Source: Bacteroidales bacterium UBA1736
GTDB lineage: Bacteria > Bacteroidota > Bacteroidia > Bacteroidales > UBA932
Assembly: GCA_002315825.1 (NCBI GenBank)
Contig: DCIC01000042.1
Location: forward strand, 3,323 to 13,069
Direction of reading: 5' to 3'
Length of the DNA stretch: 9,747 nucleotides
Both the position numbers and the translations under genes were made by a program. Shown here piece after piece: positions 1-7,340 of this stretch; position 1 is the stretch's first letter; each line of letters begins with the position of its first letter. The notes under the pieces are model-generated. The model was not told where the DNA came from and made no database searches. It saw only the letters and a program-made list of their open reading frames with translations.

Positions 1-246
1 GAGCTCCTGCTCAGTCCTATGGGTATAAGCTTCGTTTCAAAGGTAGCGCCTCCCAAATACAAAGGTCTGATGATGGGTCTGTGGTTTGCAGCGACAGCCA
101 TCGGCAATTACCTCAGTTCAATACCCGGACTTATTTGGAAGCACGTTCCGCTCTGGGCCAACTGGGCTATCCTCACAGCGCTCTGCTTCGTTGCCGGACT
201 CATTATGGTGTCTATGCTGAAGAAGATTGAAGCCGCAACCGCTTGA
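1..246 (+). CDS. POT-family (PTR2) proton-coupled peptide transporter, C-terminal part
   Basis: This is the 3' end of a membrane transporter gene whose beginning lies outside the window; the frame is open from base 1. The 81 visible residues begin ELLLSPMG and continue with KVAPPKYKGLMMGLWF and AIGNYL, a pattern typical of the last helices of proton-dependent oligopeptide transporters (POT/PTR2 branch of the major facilitator superfamily), which import di- and tripeptides across the inner membrane. Two hydrophobic segments are visible, at about residues 22-46 and 52-72 of the fragment, followed by a short basic end (MLKKIE). The family is usually about 450-550 residues, so only roughly the last sixth is here. 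The next gene starts 20 bases before this stop, which suggests cotranscription. The family call is secure; substrate specificity cannot be judged from the tail. Confidence 0.85.
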   Translation, partial: ELLLSPMGISFVSKVAPPKYKGLMMGLWFAATAIGNYLSSIPGLIWKHVPLWANWAILTALCFVAGLIMVSMLKKIEAATA

Positions 247-955
247 TATCACGGACAGTTTGAATGAAAAAATAGCCGGGAAGCTCATAGAATGGGCTGA
301 AAAATACAACGACCCGGTATGGTTTACTGAAGATCCGGTCGCCTTTCCACGGGAGTTTTTCCGTCTGGGAAGGCGGCTGGAAGATATAGAAACGGCAGCC
401 GTTTTCGCCGCTCATTTTGCGTGGGGGCGAAGGGCTATGATAGTCAGGGACTGCACCCGCCTATTTGACGAGATGCAATGGAGGCCATATGACTATGTAA
501 TGAGCGGAGACTACCGCGACGATGACTCCAGCATACACAGGACTGTAAAATGGTCTGAAGTTGCCGCCATATGCTCAAGATTACGCGGACTGTATTCAAA
601 TGCAAGCAGCCTTGAGGGTTTGGATATGGACTCTTTCAGAACCAAAGTCTACGGACAGAAAGAAGACCCCAAATCCGCCTGCAAAAAAATCAATATGATG
701 CGGCGCTGGATGGTCCGGGACGATGGCAAAGTTGACCTCGGTCTCTGGAAGCACACAGATAAGCGATCTCTGATCATCCCTCTGGATGTCCACGTCTATG
801 ACGAAGCAGTCGCCCTTGGACTGACATCCAGGAAGCAAAAGGACAGAATAACGGCGGTCGAGATCACTGACGCATTCCGACAGTTATGGCCGGACGATCC
901 CTGCAAAGGAGATTTCGCGCTGTTCGGCTATGGCATTGCGAAAGGAAAAGAATAA
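227..955 (+). CDS. TIGR02757 (DUF2400) family protein, possibly HhH-GPD-like
   Basis: A 242-residue protein recognised as the TIGR02757/DUF2400 family, common in Bacteroidota and without an assigned function. Recognisable blocks are DPVAFPREF near the N-terminus, AAHFAWGRRAMI, KKINMMRRWMVRDDGKVDLGLW (about 153-174), LIIPLDVHV (182-190) and the C-terminal WPDDPCKGDFALFGYGI. The length fits the family. The chosen start is TTG at 227, the first start codon in the open frame; it overlaps the transporter gene by 20 bases. A second TTG at 260 is possible, and there is no in-frame ATG early enough. K153/K154 and D187 (in IPLDVHV) resemble the Lys and Asp of HhH-GPD DNA glycosylases such as OGG1 and archaeal AGOG, so a base-excision-repair-like role is conceivable; that is inference. 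It is followed 5 bases later by the P-loop kinase gene. Confidence 0.8.
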   Translation: MKPQPLDITDSLNEKIAGKLIEWAEKYNDPVWFTEDPVAFPREFFRLGRRLEDIETAAVFAAHFAWGRRAMIVRDCTRLFDEMQWRPYDYVMSGDYRDDDSSIHRTVKWSEVAAICSRLRGLYSNASSLEGLDMDSFRTKVYGQKEDPKSACKKINMMRRWMVRDDGKVDLGLWKHTDKRSLIIPLDVHVYDEAVALGLTSRKQKDRITAVEITDAFRQLWPDDPCKGDFALFGYGIAKGKE

Positions 956-960
956 AGAAA

Positions 961-1557
961 ATGTCTGCAACAAACAAGATGTATATAGTGTCAGGATGCA
1001 ATGGAAGCGGAAAAACCACTGCCACTTACACCTTGTTGCCCGAAATGTTCGACTGCACACAATTCATCAATTCTGACGAGTTTGCAAAGAGTCTCTCCCC
1101 TTTCGATCCGTCCGCAGCATCCGTAACAGCCAGCCGCTATCTGCTGATGCGATTCAAATACCTCATCAACAGAAAGATCAATTTCTGCATCGAGACCACT
1201 CTGGCGACAAGATCTCTATTGAGTATGGTACGAGACGCACAAGCCGGCGGTTATGAAGTCACGGTGCTTTATCTCTGGCTCAATTCAGTGGATATAGCAA
1301 TTCAAAGGGTAAAGGCCAGAGTGGATGCCGGAGGTCACGACATACCCGAAGAAGTCATTCGCCGACGCTATCACAGAGGACTTTGCTATTTCTTCAACGA
1401 TTATATCCCTCAATGTGACAAATGGATACTTGCAGACAATTCCTGCACCCCTTTCTCCATAGTCGCACACGGCAACTCCAATTCCACAACCATAATTGAC
1501 CGCTCCAAATACGCAGAAATATGGAGTCAGGTATCAGAACTTGCAATAAATGATTAA
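961..1557 (+). CDS. Zeta-toxin-like P-loop kinase
   Basis: A 198-residue P-loop NTPase. The Walker A motif GCNGSGKT is at residues 12-19, right after the first beta strand (MYIVS). INSDEFAKSL follows at 36-45, then the ETTL block at 78-81, and RVDAGGHDIPEEVIRRRYHRGL from about 120. This order is typical of the zeta toxin / 'predicted ABC-type ATPase' kinase group. True zeta toxins phosphorylate UDP-N-acetyl sugars, but many stand-alone chromosomal relatives have no demonstrated activity. I chose ATG 961 because the strand leading to Walker A begins shortly after it; the longer open frame from 886 lies inside the upstream gene. No epsilon-like antitoxin gene is adjacent: both neighbours are full genes of other families. 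It starts 5 bases after the DUF2400 gene and its last 8 bases overlap tldD. Kinase fold is secure; substrate and toxicity are unknown. Confidence 0.8.
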   Translation: MSATNKMYIVSGCNGSGKTTATYTLLPEMFDCTQFINSDEFAKSLSPFDPSAASVTASRYLLMRFKYLINRKINFCIETTLATRSLLSMVRDAQAGGYEVTVLYLWLNSVDIAIQRVKARVDAGGHDIPEEVIRRRYHRGLCYFFNDYIPQCDKWILADNSCTPFSIVAHGNSNSTTIIDRSKYAEIWSQVSELAIND

Positions 1558-2995
1558 TACCGAAAAATACTATTTCGACACCTTCCAAGTCACCCTGGAT
1601 ATGCTGGAATCCCTGATTGCAGTGGCGATGAAGGATGGAGGTGATTACTCCGACCTGTACTTCGAAAACAGTCAGATGGGCACAATGATACTTAGGGACG
1701 GAGAGGTCAATTCAGCCGGTCTCCATACTCTCTATGGTGTAGGAATACGTGTACTGAAAGGTGATAAGACCGGATACGCATATTCAGAAAGCACCGCGTG
1801 GCCTGCTATGGTCCAGGCAGCCCGGTCTGCTGCGGGCATTGCGATGGCGGTAAAGAGGGACAGCATTCAGTCCGCTTCGTCAGAGGCCAAATATCACGGA
1901 CGCCCCAATCCGGCGGCAGACAGATATCCCGAAAAACTTTCCTGGCAGCAGTGCGGTATGGCAGATTATGTCACATTCCTTAAAAAGATTGACACGGCTG
2001 TCAGAGCCAAGGACACACGTGTGATCAAGGTAATGGCAAGTCTCTCTTACCAGATCTCCGATATATTGATGTTCAACTCTTTAGGAGAATTGAAATATGA
2101 GACAAGGCCTCTTGGGAGCCTCAGCATATCGGCCATATTCAAACAGGGGGACAGGGTGGAAAACAACACCTGCGGAAAGAGCCTTCGCTCAGGACGCGAG
2201 ATGCTGTCCGACAATCTCATCGAAGAATTGGCCTGCGAGATTGTAAAAGGACTTGACCAGCGTTTTGAAGCACGCAGGCCAAAAGGTGGAGAAATGTGCG
2301 TGGTGATGGGTGCAGGAGCTTCAGGCATCCTTCTGCACGAGGCAATGGGGCATGCATTCGAAGCTGACTGCAACAGAAAGGGTCAGTCCATTTTCTCAGA
2401 CAAGATGGGCAAGAGAGTTTGCAAAAAAGGCATCAACATCATTGACGATGCTACAATCCACGGTTTGAGAGGATCAACAAATTTTGATGACGAAGGTGTG
2501 CCGGGTCAAAGGACCTGTATGGTGGAAGACGGTGTATTGTGTTCATACCTCCACGACAGGATAAGTGCCCGATATTACGGCGTCCCCCCTACCGGAAATG
2601 GTCGCAGAGAGTCCTTCCAGTGTATGCCAATACCCAGAATGAGAAGCACTTATATGGAAAACGGCGAGGCTTCCGCCCAAGATATCATTGCATCTGTAAA
2701 GAAAGGAATATTCGTTGACAACTTCTCCAATGGCCAAGTGGACATCGGTGTCGGAGATTTCACATTCTACGTCAAAAGCGGTTATCTCATCGAAAACGGA
2801 AAGCTCACTATGCCTATCAAGGACACCAACATCATCGGAAACGGGCCCCAGGCCTTGGCCGACATAGAAATGGTGGCGAATGACCTTATCATTGACGAAG
2901 GGACCTGGATATGCGGGAAGGAGCAGCAAAATGTCCCGGTATCCTGCGGAATACCCACAGTACTTATCAAGAAACTCACCATTGGAGGAGAATGA
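1550..2995 (+). CDS. tldD: Metalloprotease TldD, catalytic subunit of TldD/PmbA
   Basis: A 481-residue TldD-family zinc metalloprotease, about the length of Escherichia coli TldD. The N-terminal block DYSDLYFE, then GVGIRVLKGDKTGYAYSE, is typical of the family. The metal site is HEAMGHAFEAD: H263, E264 and H268, the HExxxH motif. C455 in the near-C-terminal ICGKEQQNVPV block is the expected third ligand. In E. coli TldD forms a heterodimer with TldE (PmbA), cuts unfolded peptides in a closed chamber, matures microcin B17 and degrades CcdA. The partner gene follows directly with a 4-base ATGA overlap, so the pair is probably made in equal amounts. The start ATG at 1550 overlaps the kinase gene by 8 bases and has no clear Shine-Dalgarno sequence. 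No precursor-peptide or toxin-antitoxin substrate gene is recognisable nearby, so the natural substrate here is open. Confidence 0.95.
   Translation: MINTEKYYFDTFQVTLDMLESLIAVAMKDGGDYSDLYFENSQMGTMILRDGEVNSAGLHTLYGVGIRVLKGDKTGYAYSESTAWPAMVQAARSAAGIAMAVKRDSIQSASSEAKYHGRPNPAADRYPEKLSWQQCGMADYVTFLKKIDTAVRAKDTRVIKVMASLSYQISDILMFNSLGELKYETRPLGSLSISAIFKQGDRVENNTCGKSLRSGREMLSDNLIEELACEIVKGLDQRFEARRPKGGEMCVVMGAGASGILLHEAMGHAFEADCNRKGQSIFSDKMGKRVCKKGINIIDDATIHGLRGSTNFDDEGVPGQRTCMVEDGVLCSYLHDRISARYYGVPPTGNGRRESFQCMPIPRMRSTYMENGEASAQDIIASVKKGIFVDNFSNGQVDIGVGDFTFYVKSGYLIENGKLTMPIKDTNIIGNGPQALADIEMVANDLIIDEGTWICGKEQQNVPVSCGIPTVLIKKLTIGGE
2984..2990 (+). promoter_or_regulatory. Strong Shine-Dalgarno sequence for pmbA
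   Basis: GGAGGAG lies just before the pmbA start and inside the end of tldD. Most starts in this window are AT-rich and lack such a site, so this is an exception. It supports ATG 2992 as the start, although its spacing is very short for 2992 and slightly better for the adjacent ATG at 2995. Confidence 0.6.
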
Positions 2996-4341
2996 TGAAC
3001 AGACTAGAAAAGACAGATATTCAGCTCGCTGAGATGAGCTTGAGGATAGCACTGGAAAAAGGTGCCGATATGGCAAGGGTGAGCTTGTCAAAGAGTATTA
3101 TGGACTTGGTGGGGACTCTTAACGGAGAGGTGGACAAAGTCACCCACAATCTGAGTATGTCCATCAATATTTACCTTTTCGTCAATCAGCGTTTCGGCTC
3201 ATTCTCCACCAACAGACTATCCCCCGAAGAATTGGAATCGTTCATAATAAAAGCACTGGACATCGTAAGGAACGTAGAGCCCGATTCCTGCAGGCAGCTT
3301 CCCGATCCGTCCAGAACAGCCCAAGATGCTCAGAGCGGTCTGGAACTCGACCTGTATGATGAACGTTACGAATCCATCGAAGAAGAAGAGCGCATAAAAA
3401 CGGCTCTCAAAACATCAGTGTTCGCTCAGACAGAGGGCACCCAAGAATGGTCATTGATTTCAGAAGAGATCGAGTATTCCGACTCGTTGACAGACACCCT
3501 CACCCTGGACACAAATGGTCTTATCTGCCGTCACACAGAGACCTCGTTTGACTTTTATGCCTGTATGACCATCCAGGACAAAAACGGAAACAAATACAGC
3601 GGATACTGGTGGGACAGCACTCCGTGTCTGGACAAATTGGACATCAGTTCCTGCGTTCCGACCGCCCTTAGAAAAGCTATCGAACAGATAGGACCCAAGT
3701 CCATTGACGGAGGCAAATATACTATGGTCATCAGCAATGAATGCTCAGCCAAAGTTGTTTCCCCTCTGCTAAATGCCCTCAACGGGTATTCCATTCAGCA
3801 GAACAACTCCTTCCTTATGGACAGTCTCGGCAAACGGATGTTCCCGGAAGGGCTCACAATCACGGACAACTGCCGAGCCAGGGGGCAAGGAGGATGCCGG
3901 CTTTTTGATTCGGAAGGTGTGAGTACAAAGGAGGATAGTATCATTGAAAAAGGAGTAGTCAAAAAATACTTCATCAACACATATATGGCCGGAAAGCTTA
4001 ATATGGATCCGACCATTGAGGACGCGACAAGGCCCTGCGTACTCCCATTCCCCGAGAAAGGAGCCTCTCTCCCTCTGATTATGGAAAAATGCTCCGAGGG
4101 CATATTGGTCACAGGATTCAACGGAGGGAACAGCAATAGCGTGACAGGCGATTTCTCATACGGCATAGAAGGTTTTCTCTTCAGAGAAGGAAAGATTGTC
4201 CATCCTGTCAGAGAAATGCTCGTGACCGGCAATTTCCTCAGATTATGGAGCAATCTGATTGCAGCCGGAGATGATTATAGGAGGGGCACTCAGAAACAGG
4301 TTCCCACACTCGCCTTTAAAGATGTGGATTTCAGCGCATAA
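2992..4341 (+). CDS. pmbA: TldD/PmbA family protein PmbA (TldE), non-catalytic partner
   Basis: A 449-residue protein of the PmbA/TldE branch. It shares the TldD fold pattern (N-terminal block to about residue 70, C-terminal beta-rich domain) but lacks the HExxxH metal site, as expected for the non-catalytic subunit that shapes the substrate chamber with TldD. Family signatures are FDSEGVSTKEDSIIEKGVVKKYF (the FDSEGV block), the TYMAGKLN stretch and the C-terminal YGIEGFLFREGKIVHPVREM. The start at 2992 gives an ATGA overlap with the tldD stop; ATG 2995 follows immediately and would shorten the protein by one residue. The frame is open upstream to 2911, but that part lies inside the conserved C-terminal coding region of tldD and is not needed. 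The SlyD-like gene follows after 11 bases. Confidence 0.92.
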   Translation: MMNRLEKTDIQLAEMSLRIALEKGADMARVSLSKSIMDLVGTLNGEVDKVTHNLSMSINIYLFVNQRFGSFSTNRLSPEELESFIIKALDIVRNVEPDSCRQLPDPSRTAQDAQSGLELDLYDERYESIEEEERIKTALKTSVFAQTEGTQEWSLISEEIEYSDSLTDTLTLDTNGLICRHTETSFDFYACMTIQDKNGNKYSGYWWDSTPCLDKLDISSCVPTALRKAIEQIGPKSIDGGKYTMVISNECSAKVVSPLLNALNGYSIQQNNSFLMDSLGKRMFPEGLTITDNCRARGQGGCRLFDSEGVSTKEDSIIEKGVVKKYFINTYMAGKLNMDPTIEDATRPCVLPFPEKGASLPLIMEKCSEGILVTGFNGGNSNSVTGDFSYGIEGFLFREGKIVHPVREMLVTGNFLRLWSNLIAAGDDYRRGTQKQVPTLAFKDVDFSA

Positions 4342-4352
4342 ATATTGAAAAT

Positions 4353-4997
4353 ATGAAAATAGACAAAAACAAAGTGGTCTCAATGACCTATGAACTACAG
4401 GTAGATGGACAAATCGTTGACCGTGCCACTATCGAGAAGCCCCTGGACTATATCCAGGGAACCAATATGTTGATTCCCGGGCTTGAAGCCGTGGTGAATG
4501 GTCTGCAGCAGGGAGACACTTTCAATTGCTCCATTCCCCCCGAAGAAGGGTACGGCCAGCACGACAGCAGTATGGTTTTCGACATCCCGAAGGACTCTTT
4601 TATGTATGAAGGCAAGATTCGCGAAGATCTCATTGAGCTCGGACGTTTCATCCCTATGCTGAATTCGCAGGGCGATGTCTGCTACGGAATGATTAAAGAA
4701 ATCAAAGAAACTGCTGTCACTATGGACTTCAATCCCCCTATGGCAGGCAAGACGCTCAATTTCACCGGAAAGATTATTGCAGTAAGAGAAGCTACCGACA
4801 AAGAGCTCACAGAGGGACTTCACGGAGAATTCCTTCCCCAGGAAGGTCATCAATGCAAATGCGGCCACCATAACTCAGAGGGTGGATGCTGTCACGGTGA
4901 AGGGCACTCAGAGGGTGGATGCTGCCACGGCGAAGGACACTCAGAGGGTGGATGCTGCCATCATCACGATAATGAAAACGGCTGTTGTCATTCTTAA
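4353..4997 (+). CDS. slyD: SlyD-like FKBP-type peptidyl-prolyl isomerase with Cys/His-rich tail
   Basis: A 214-residue cytoplasmic prolyl isomerase of the SlyD group. The FKBP domain begins VVSMTYELQVDGQIVDRA and contains LIPGLEAVVNGLQQGD and PPEEGYGQHD, where the insert-in-flap (IF) chaperone segment starts (about residues 70-125). It closes with MAGKTLNFTGKIIAVREAT. From about residue 168 the tail is rich in Cys, His and Gly: three copies of an 11-residue unit of the type HSEGGCCHGEG at 174-206, then NENGCCHS. In E. coli SlyD the comparable tail binds nickel and serves hydrogenase maturation. No hydrogenase or urease gene is seen here, so general metal storage or delivery plus folding help is the safer reading. 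The last 26 bases also encode the first residues of the next gene in another frame. Confidence 0.92.
   Translation: MKIDKNKVVSMTYELQVDGQIVDRATIEKPLDYIQGTNMLIPGLEAVVNGLQQGDTFNCSIPPEEGYGQHDSSMVFDIPKDSFMYEGKIREDLIELGRFIPMLNSQGDVCYGMIKEIKETAVTMDFNPPMAGKTLNFTGKIIAVREATDKELTEGLHGEFLPQEGHQCKCGHHNSEGGCCHGEGHSEGGCCHGEGHSEGGCCHHHDNENGCCHS
4872..4970 (+). repeat. Three tandem 33-base repeats in the slyD tail
   Basis: Three in-frame units begin at 4872, 4905 and 4938. The block ACTCAGAGGGTGGATGCTG is identical in all three and spaced exactly 33 bases apart (4873, 4906, 4939). Each unit encodes 11 residues containing SEGGCCH. The third diverges at its end (CATCATCACGAT, HHHD). The near identity at silent sites suggests recent duplication by slippage or unequal recombination, and the copy number could vary between strains. 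Confidence 0.95.
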
Positions 4998-5961
4998 TTG
5001 GAATACGAAAGGGTATCTCCACCGATTCCTTCCGGCGCTGATTGAAAGCTGCGGGGAGGAAGATGCTGAAGTAGTGGTTGCTGACAACGCATCCACCGAT
5101 GGGTCTATTGACTTCGTCAAGCAGCACTTCCCCTCAATCAGGACAATCTCTCTGGATCAAAACTATGGTTTTACCGGAGGATACAACAGAGCCCTGAACA
5201 ATTTGGAAGCCGAATATTTCGTGCTGATCAATTCAGACATAGAGGTTGACCCATCCTGGCTACATATCCTGACAAAATGGATGGACACCCACCCGGAATG
5301 CGGAATCTGCGGACCTAAAATCCTGTCATACACAGACCGGGACAAATTTGAATACGCAGGCGCAGCCGGAGGTTATATAGATCATTTCGGATACCCATTC
5401 TGCAGAGGACGCATTCTAGGCAAGGTTGAACGGGATACCGGCCAATATGACACTCCGGAAAATGTCCTCTGGGTCAGCGGAGCCTGTCTGATGGTGAGAG
5501 CCTCGCTCTGGAAGGAGCTGGGAGGCTTCGATGAGCGCTTCTTCGCACATATGGAGGAACTCGACCTCTGCTGGAGGGCTCAATTGACCGGGCACAAAGT
5601 TCAGAACGTACCCCAATCTGAAGTGTACCATATTGGCGGGGGGACTCTTGCAAATGATTCCCCCTGGAAGCTGAAGCTCAATTTCAGAAACAACCTGATG
5701 CTCCTGGAAAACAATCTGCCTGCGACCATTGGCAGCACCAGAGCGCGCATCATTATTTTCGCAAGGATGTTTCTCGACGGATGTTCAGCCCTCGCCTACC
5801 TTCTAACGGGCCGGAGCGACTATATGATAAGCGTATTGGAGGCCCACAAGGAGTTCCGGACACTTCGCAGAGGCATTAGCTTTCAAAAAAGAAAGGGAGT
5901 GCAGATAGACGGAATTAAGAAAGATTGTATATTTGCCAGATACTTAATTTCAAGAGTATGA
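4972..5961 (+). CDS. Family 2 glycosyltransferase (rhamnosyltransferase-like)
   Basis: A 329-residue GT-A glycosyltransferase. It begins MKTAVVILNWNTKGYL, the usual first strand of GT2 enzymes, with ADNASTDGS after it and NYGFTGGYNRAL. The nucleotide-sugar and metal site is NSDIEVD (S88-D89). SGACLMVRASLWKELGGFDERFF precedes the acceptor/catalytic block MEELDLCWR (194-202), and YHIGGG is at 219-224. Such enzymes add a sugar from an activated donor to surface polysaccharide, lipopolysaccharide or glycoprotein on the cytoplasmic side; the sugar cannot be read from the sequence. The frame is open up to 4882 through the slyD repeats, but the conserved fold starts at ATG 4972, so that start is preferred, giving a 26-base overlap with slyD. 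The stop overlaps trkA by 4 bases. A lone GT2 between slyD and trkA is not part of a visible polysaccharide cluster. Confidence 0.9.
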   Translation: MKTAVVILNWNTKGYLHRFLPALIESCGEEDAEVVVADNASTDGSIDFVKQHFPSIRTISLDQNYGFTGGYNRALNNLEAEYFVLINSDIEVDPSWLHILTKWMDTHPECGICGPKILSYTDRDKFEYAGAAGGYIDHFGYPFCRGRILGKVERDTGQYDTPENVLWVSGACLMVRASLWKELGGFDERFFAHMEELDLCWRAQLTGHKVQNVPQSEVYHIGGGTLANDSPWKLKLNFRNNLMLLENNLPATIGSTRARIIIFARMFLDGCSALAYLLTGRSDYMISVLEAHKEFRTLRRGISFQKRKGVQIDGIKKDCIFARYLISRV

Positions 5962-7316
5962 AGATAATAATCGCCGGGGCGGGAGAAGTTGGGTCCCATC
6001 TTGCAAAAATGCTGAGTCACGAAGGCAGTGACATCACCGTAGTGGACGACAATCCCGACAGGCTTGCTCACGTCACATCAATAGCCGACGTAGTGCCGGA
6101 AGAGGGGTCGCCCAGTTCGATTTCTGTCCTTCAGAATGCCGGAGTCGAGAAAGCTGATTTGTTTGTTGCAGTGTATCCTTCCGAATCACAGGAGATCAAT
6201 ATCGTCAGCTCAATTCTGGCAAAAAAGCTTGGAGCCAAACGAGTTGCAGCCCGTGTCAGGGATGAAGAGCTGCTCACATTCAAGAATAGGTCCATATTCA
6301 AAGAGGCCGGCATTGACCTGATTTTCTATCCCGAGAAGATTGCCGCAGATGAGATAACCAATCAGATCAAGATGGGCAGTGCTTCTGACTCATTGGATTT
6401 CACCCACGGTAAGATTCAGATCGGGACTTTCAGGATTGAGGAGGACACCCCTCTTCTGGATATGAAGCTTGGAGAGTTTACGGCTCAGTCTCCCGAACTC
6501 ACTCAACAATATCGTATCATTGCTATTTCCAGGGACGAGAAAACCATTATCCCCAGCTTTGATACAACTTTCCTGTACAATGACTTGGTTTACACTGCAT
6601 CCAGAACGGATTTCCTGCCACAGTTGATGAAGGTTTTCGGAAAGAACCAGCAGGAAATCAACAAAGTGATGATCATTGGAGGTGGAACGATTTCCGAATT
6701 GGTTGCACGAAATCTTTCGGGACAAGTCAACGAAATCAAAATCATCGAAAAGAACAAGGACAAGTGCTTACGTCTCTCCGAGAAGCTGGGGAGCCAAGCA
6801 CAGATTGTCAATGGGGACGGCAGGAATACCGATCTTCTTCTTGAAGAATCCATCAAGGATTATGATGCATTTGTCGCTCTGACCGATCAGGACGAGACAA
6901 ATGTTCTGGCCTGTATCGTAGCCAAGAAATTTGGTCTGACCAAGACAATTGCTGAAGTCGAGAATATCGAGTATCTCAAGCTCGCGGAAGATATGGGCGT
7001 GGATACAGTGATCAACAAGAAGTTGGTGACTGCAGGCCGAATCTTCAAATTCACCCTGAGCGGAAGAGCAAGATTCATCAAATATATCAGCGGAACTGAT
7101 GCCGAAGTCCTGGAATACACCGTAGCGCCCGACTCTGCCATAACAAAGAAAACTCTTAAAGAGATTAAATTCCCTTCTGAAGCCAAGATTGGTGGTATCA
7201 TTAGAGGTGGAGAGGCTTTCGTCGCAGTGGGAGACACAAAGTTGGAACCCTACGACAAGGTATCGGTATTCGCCCTTCATAAGGTAGTCAAGGAAATTGA
7301 CAAATTATTCAAATGA
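5958..7316 (+). CDS. trkA: Trk potassium uptake system regulatory protein TrkA
   Basis: A 452-residue peripheral membrane protein that binds NAD(H) and nucleotides and gates the Trk K+ channel subunit (TrkH/TrkG). It has the full two-fold architecture. The first Rossmann (RCK-N) domain opens with MKIIIAGAGEVGSHLA (GAGEVG, 7-12) and an acidic residue after strand two (VVDDNPDRL). The second opens at about 238 with MIIGGGTISELVARNL and has IIEKNKDKC. Each is followed by a TrkA-C-type ligand-binding domain; the last ends in LEPYDKVSVFALHKVVKEI. The start ATG 5958 overlaps the glycosyltransferase stop by 4 bases; the open frame from 5925 adds only sequence ahead of the fold. No trkH gene is in the window, although trkA and trkH are often adjacent. 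It is the last gene of the packed run, followed by an 83-base gap. Confidence 0.95.
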   Translation: MKIIIAGAGEVGSHLAKMLSHEGSDITVVDDNPDRLAHVTSIADVVPEEGSPSSISVLQNAGVEKADLFVAVYPSESQEINIVSSILAKKLGAKRVAARVRDEELLTFKNRSIFKEAGIDLIFYPEKIAADEITNQIKMGSASDSLDFTHGKIQIGTFRIEEDTPLLDMKLGEFTAQSPELTQQYRIIAISRDEKTIIPSFDTTFLYNDLVYTASRTDFLPQLMKVFGKNQQEINKVMIIGGGTISELVARNLSGQVNEIKIIEKNKDKCLRLSEKLGSQAQIVNGDGRNTDLLLEESIKDYDAFVALTDQDETNVLACIVAKKFGLTKTIAEVENIEYLKLAEDMGVDTVINKKLVTAGRIFKFTLSGRARFIKYISGTDAEVLEYTVAPDSAITKKTLKEIKFPSEAKIGGIIRGGEAFVAVGDTKLEPYDKVSVFALHKVVKEIDKLFK

Positions 7317-7317
7317 T

Positions 7318-7336
7318 ATATGACACTTTGTCATAT
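7318..7336. promoter_or_regulatory. Perfect palindrome between trkA and grpE, possible operator
   Basis: ATATGACA at 7318-7325 and TGTCATAT at 7329-7336 are exact inverse complements around a 3-base centre (CTT). The run continues TTT after 7336. The site is 1 base after the trkA stop and 63 bases before the grpE start. A 3-base gap and an AT-rich arm fit a dimeric repressor site better than a strong terminator, though a weak trkA terminator is possible. It does not match the CIRCE element of HrcA. Confidence 0.5.
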
Positions 7337-7340
7337 TTTC

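Noticed and set aside
1..6. SacI site at the first bases, hinting at a clone end
   Set aside because: GAGCTC falls in frame in a conserved transporter block (residues E-L); it is likely coincidence of where the window was cut.
886..960. Longer N-terminus for the P-loop kinase
   Set aside because: These 25 codons lie inside the conserved end of the DUF2400 gene, and the kinase fold begins right after ATG 961.
2543..3091. 182-codon open frame on the - strand
   Set aside because: Antisense shadow across the tldD/pmbA junction with no recognisable family.
4882..4971. Longer N-terminus for the glycosyltransferase through the slyD repeats
   Set aside because: The frame is open but only translates the repeat in another frame; the GT2 fold starts at MKTAVVILNW from 4972.
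6768..7280. 170-codon open frame on the - strand
   Set aside because: Antisense shadow of the conserved second half of trkA with no recognisable domain.
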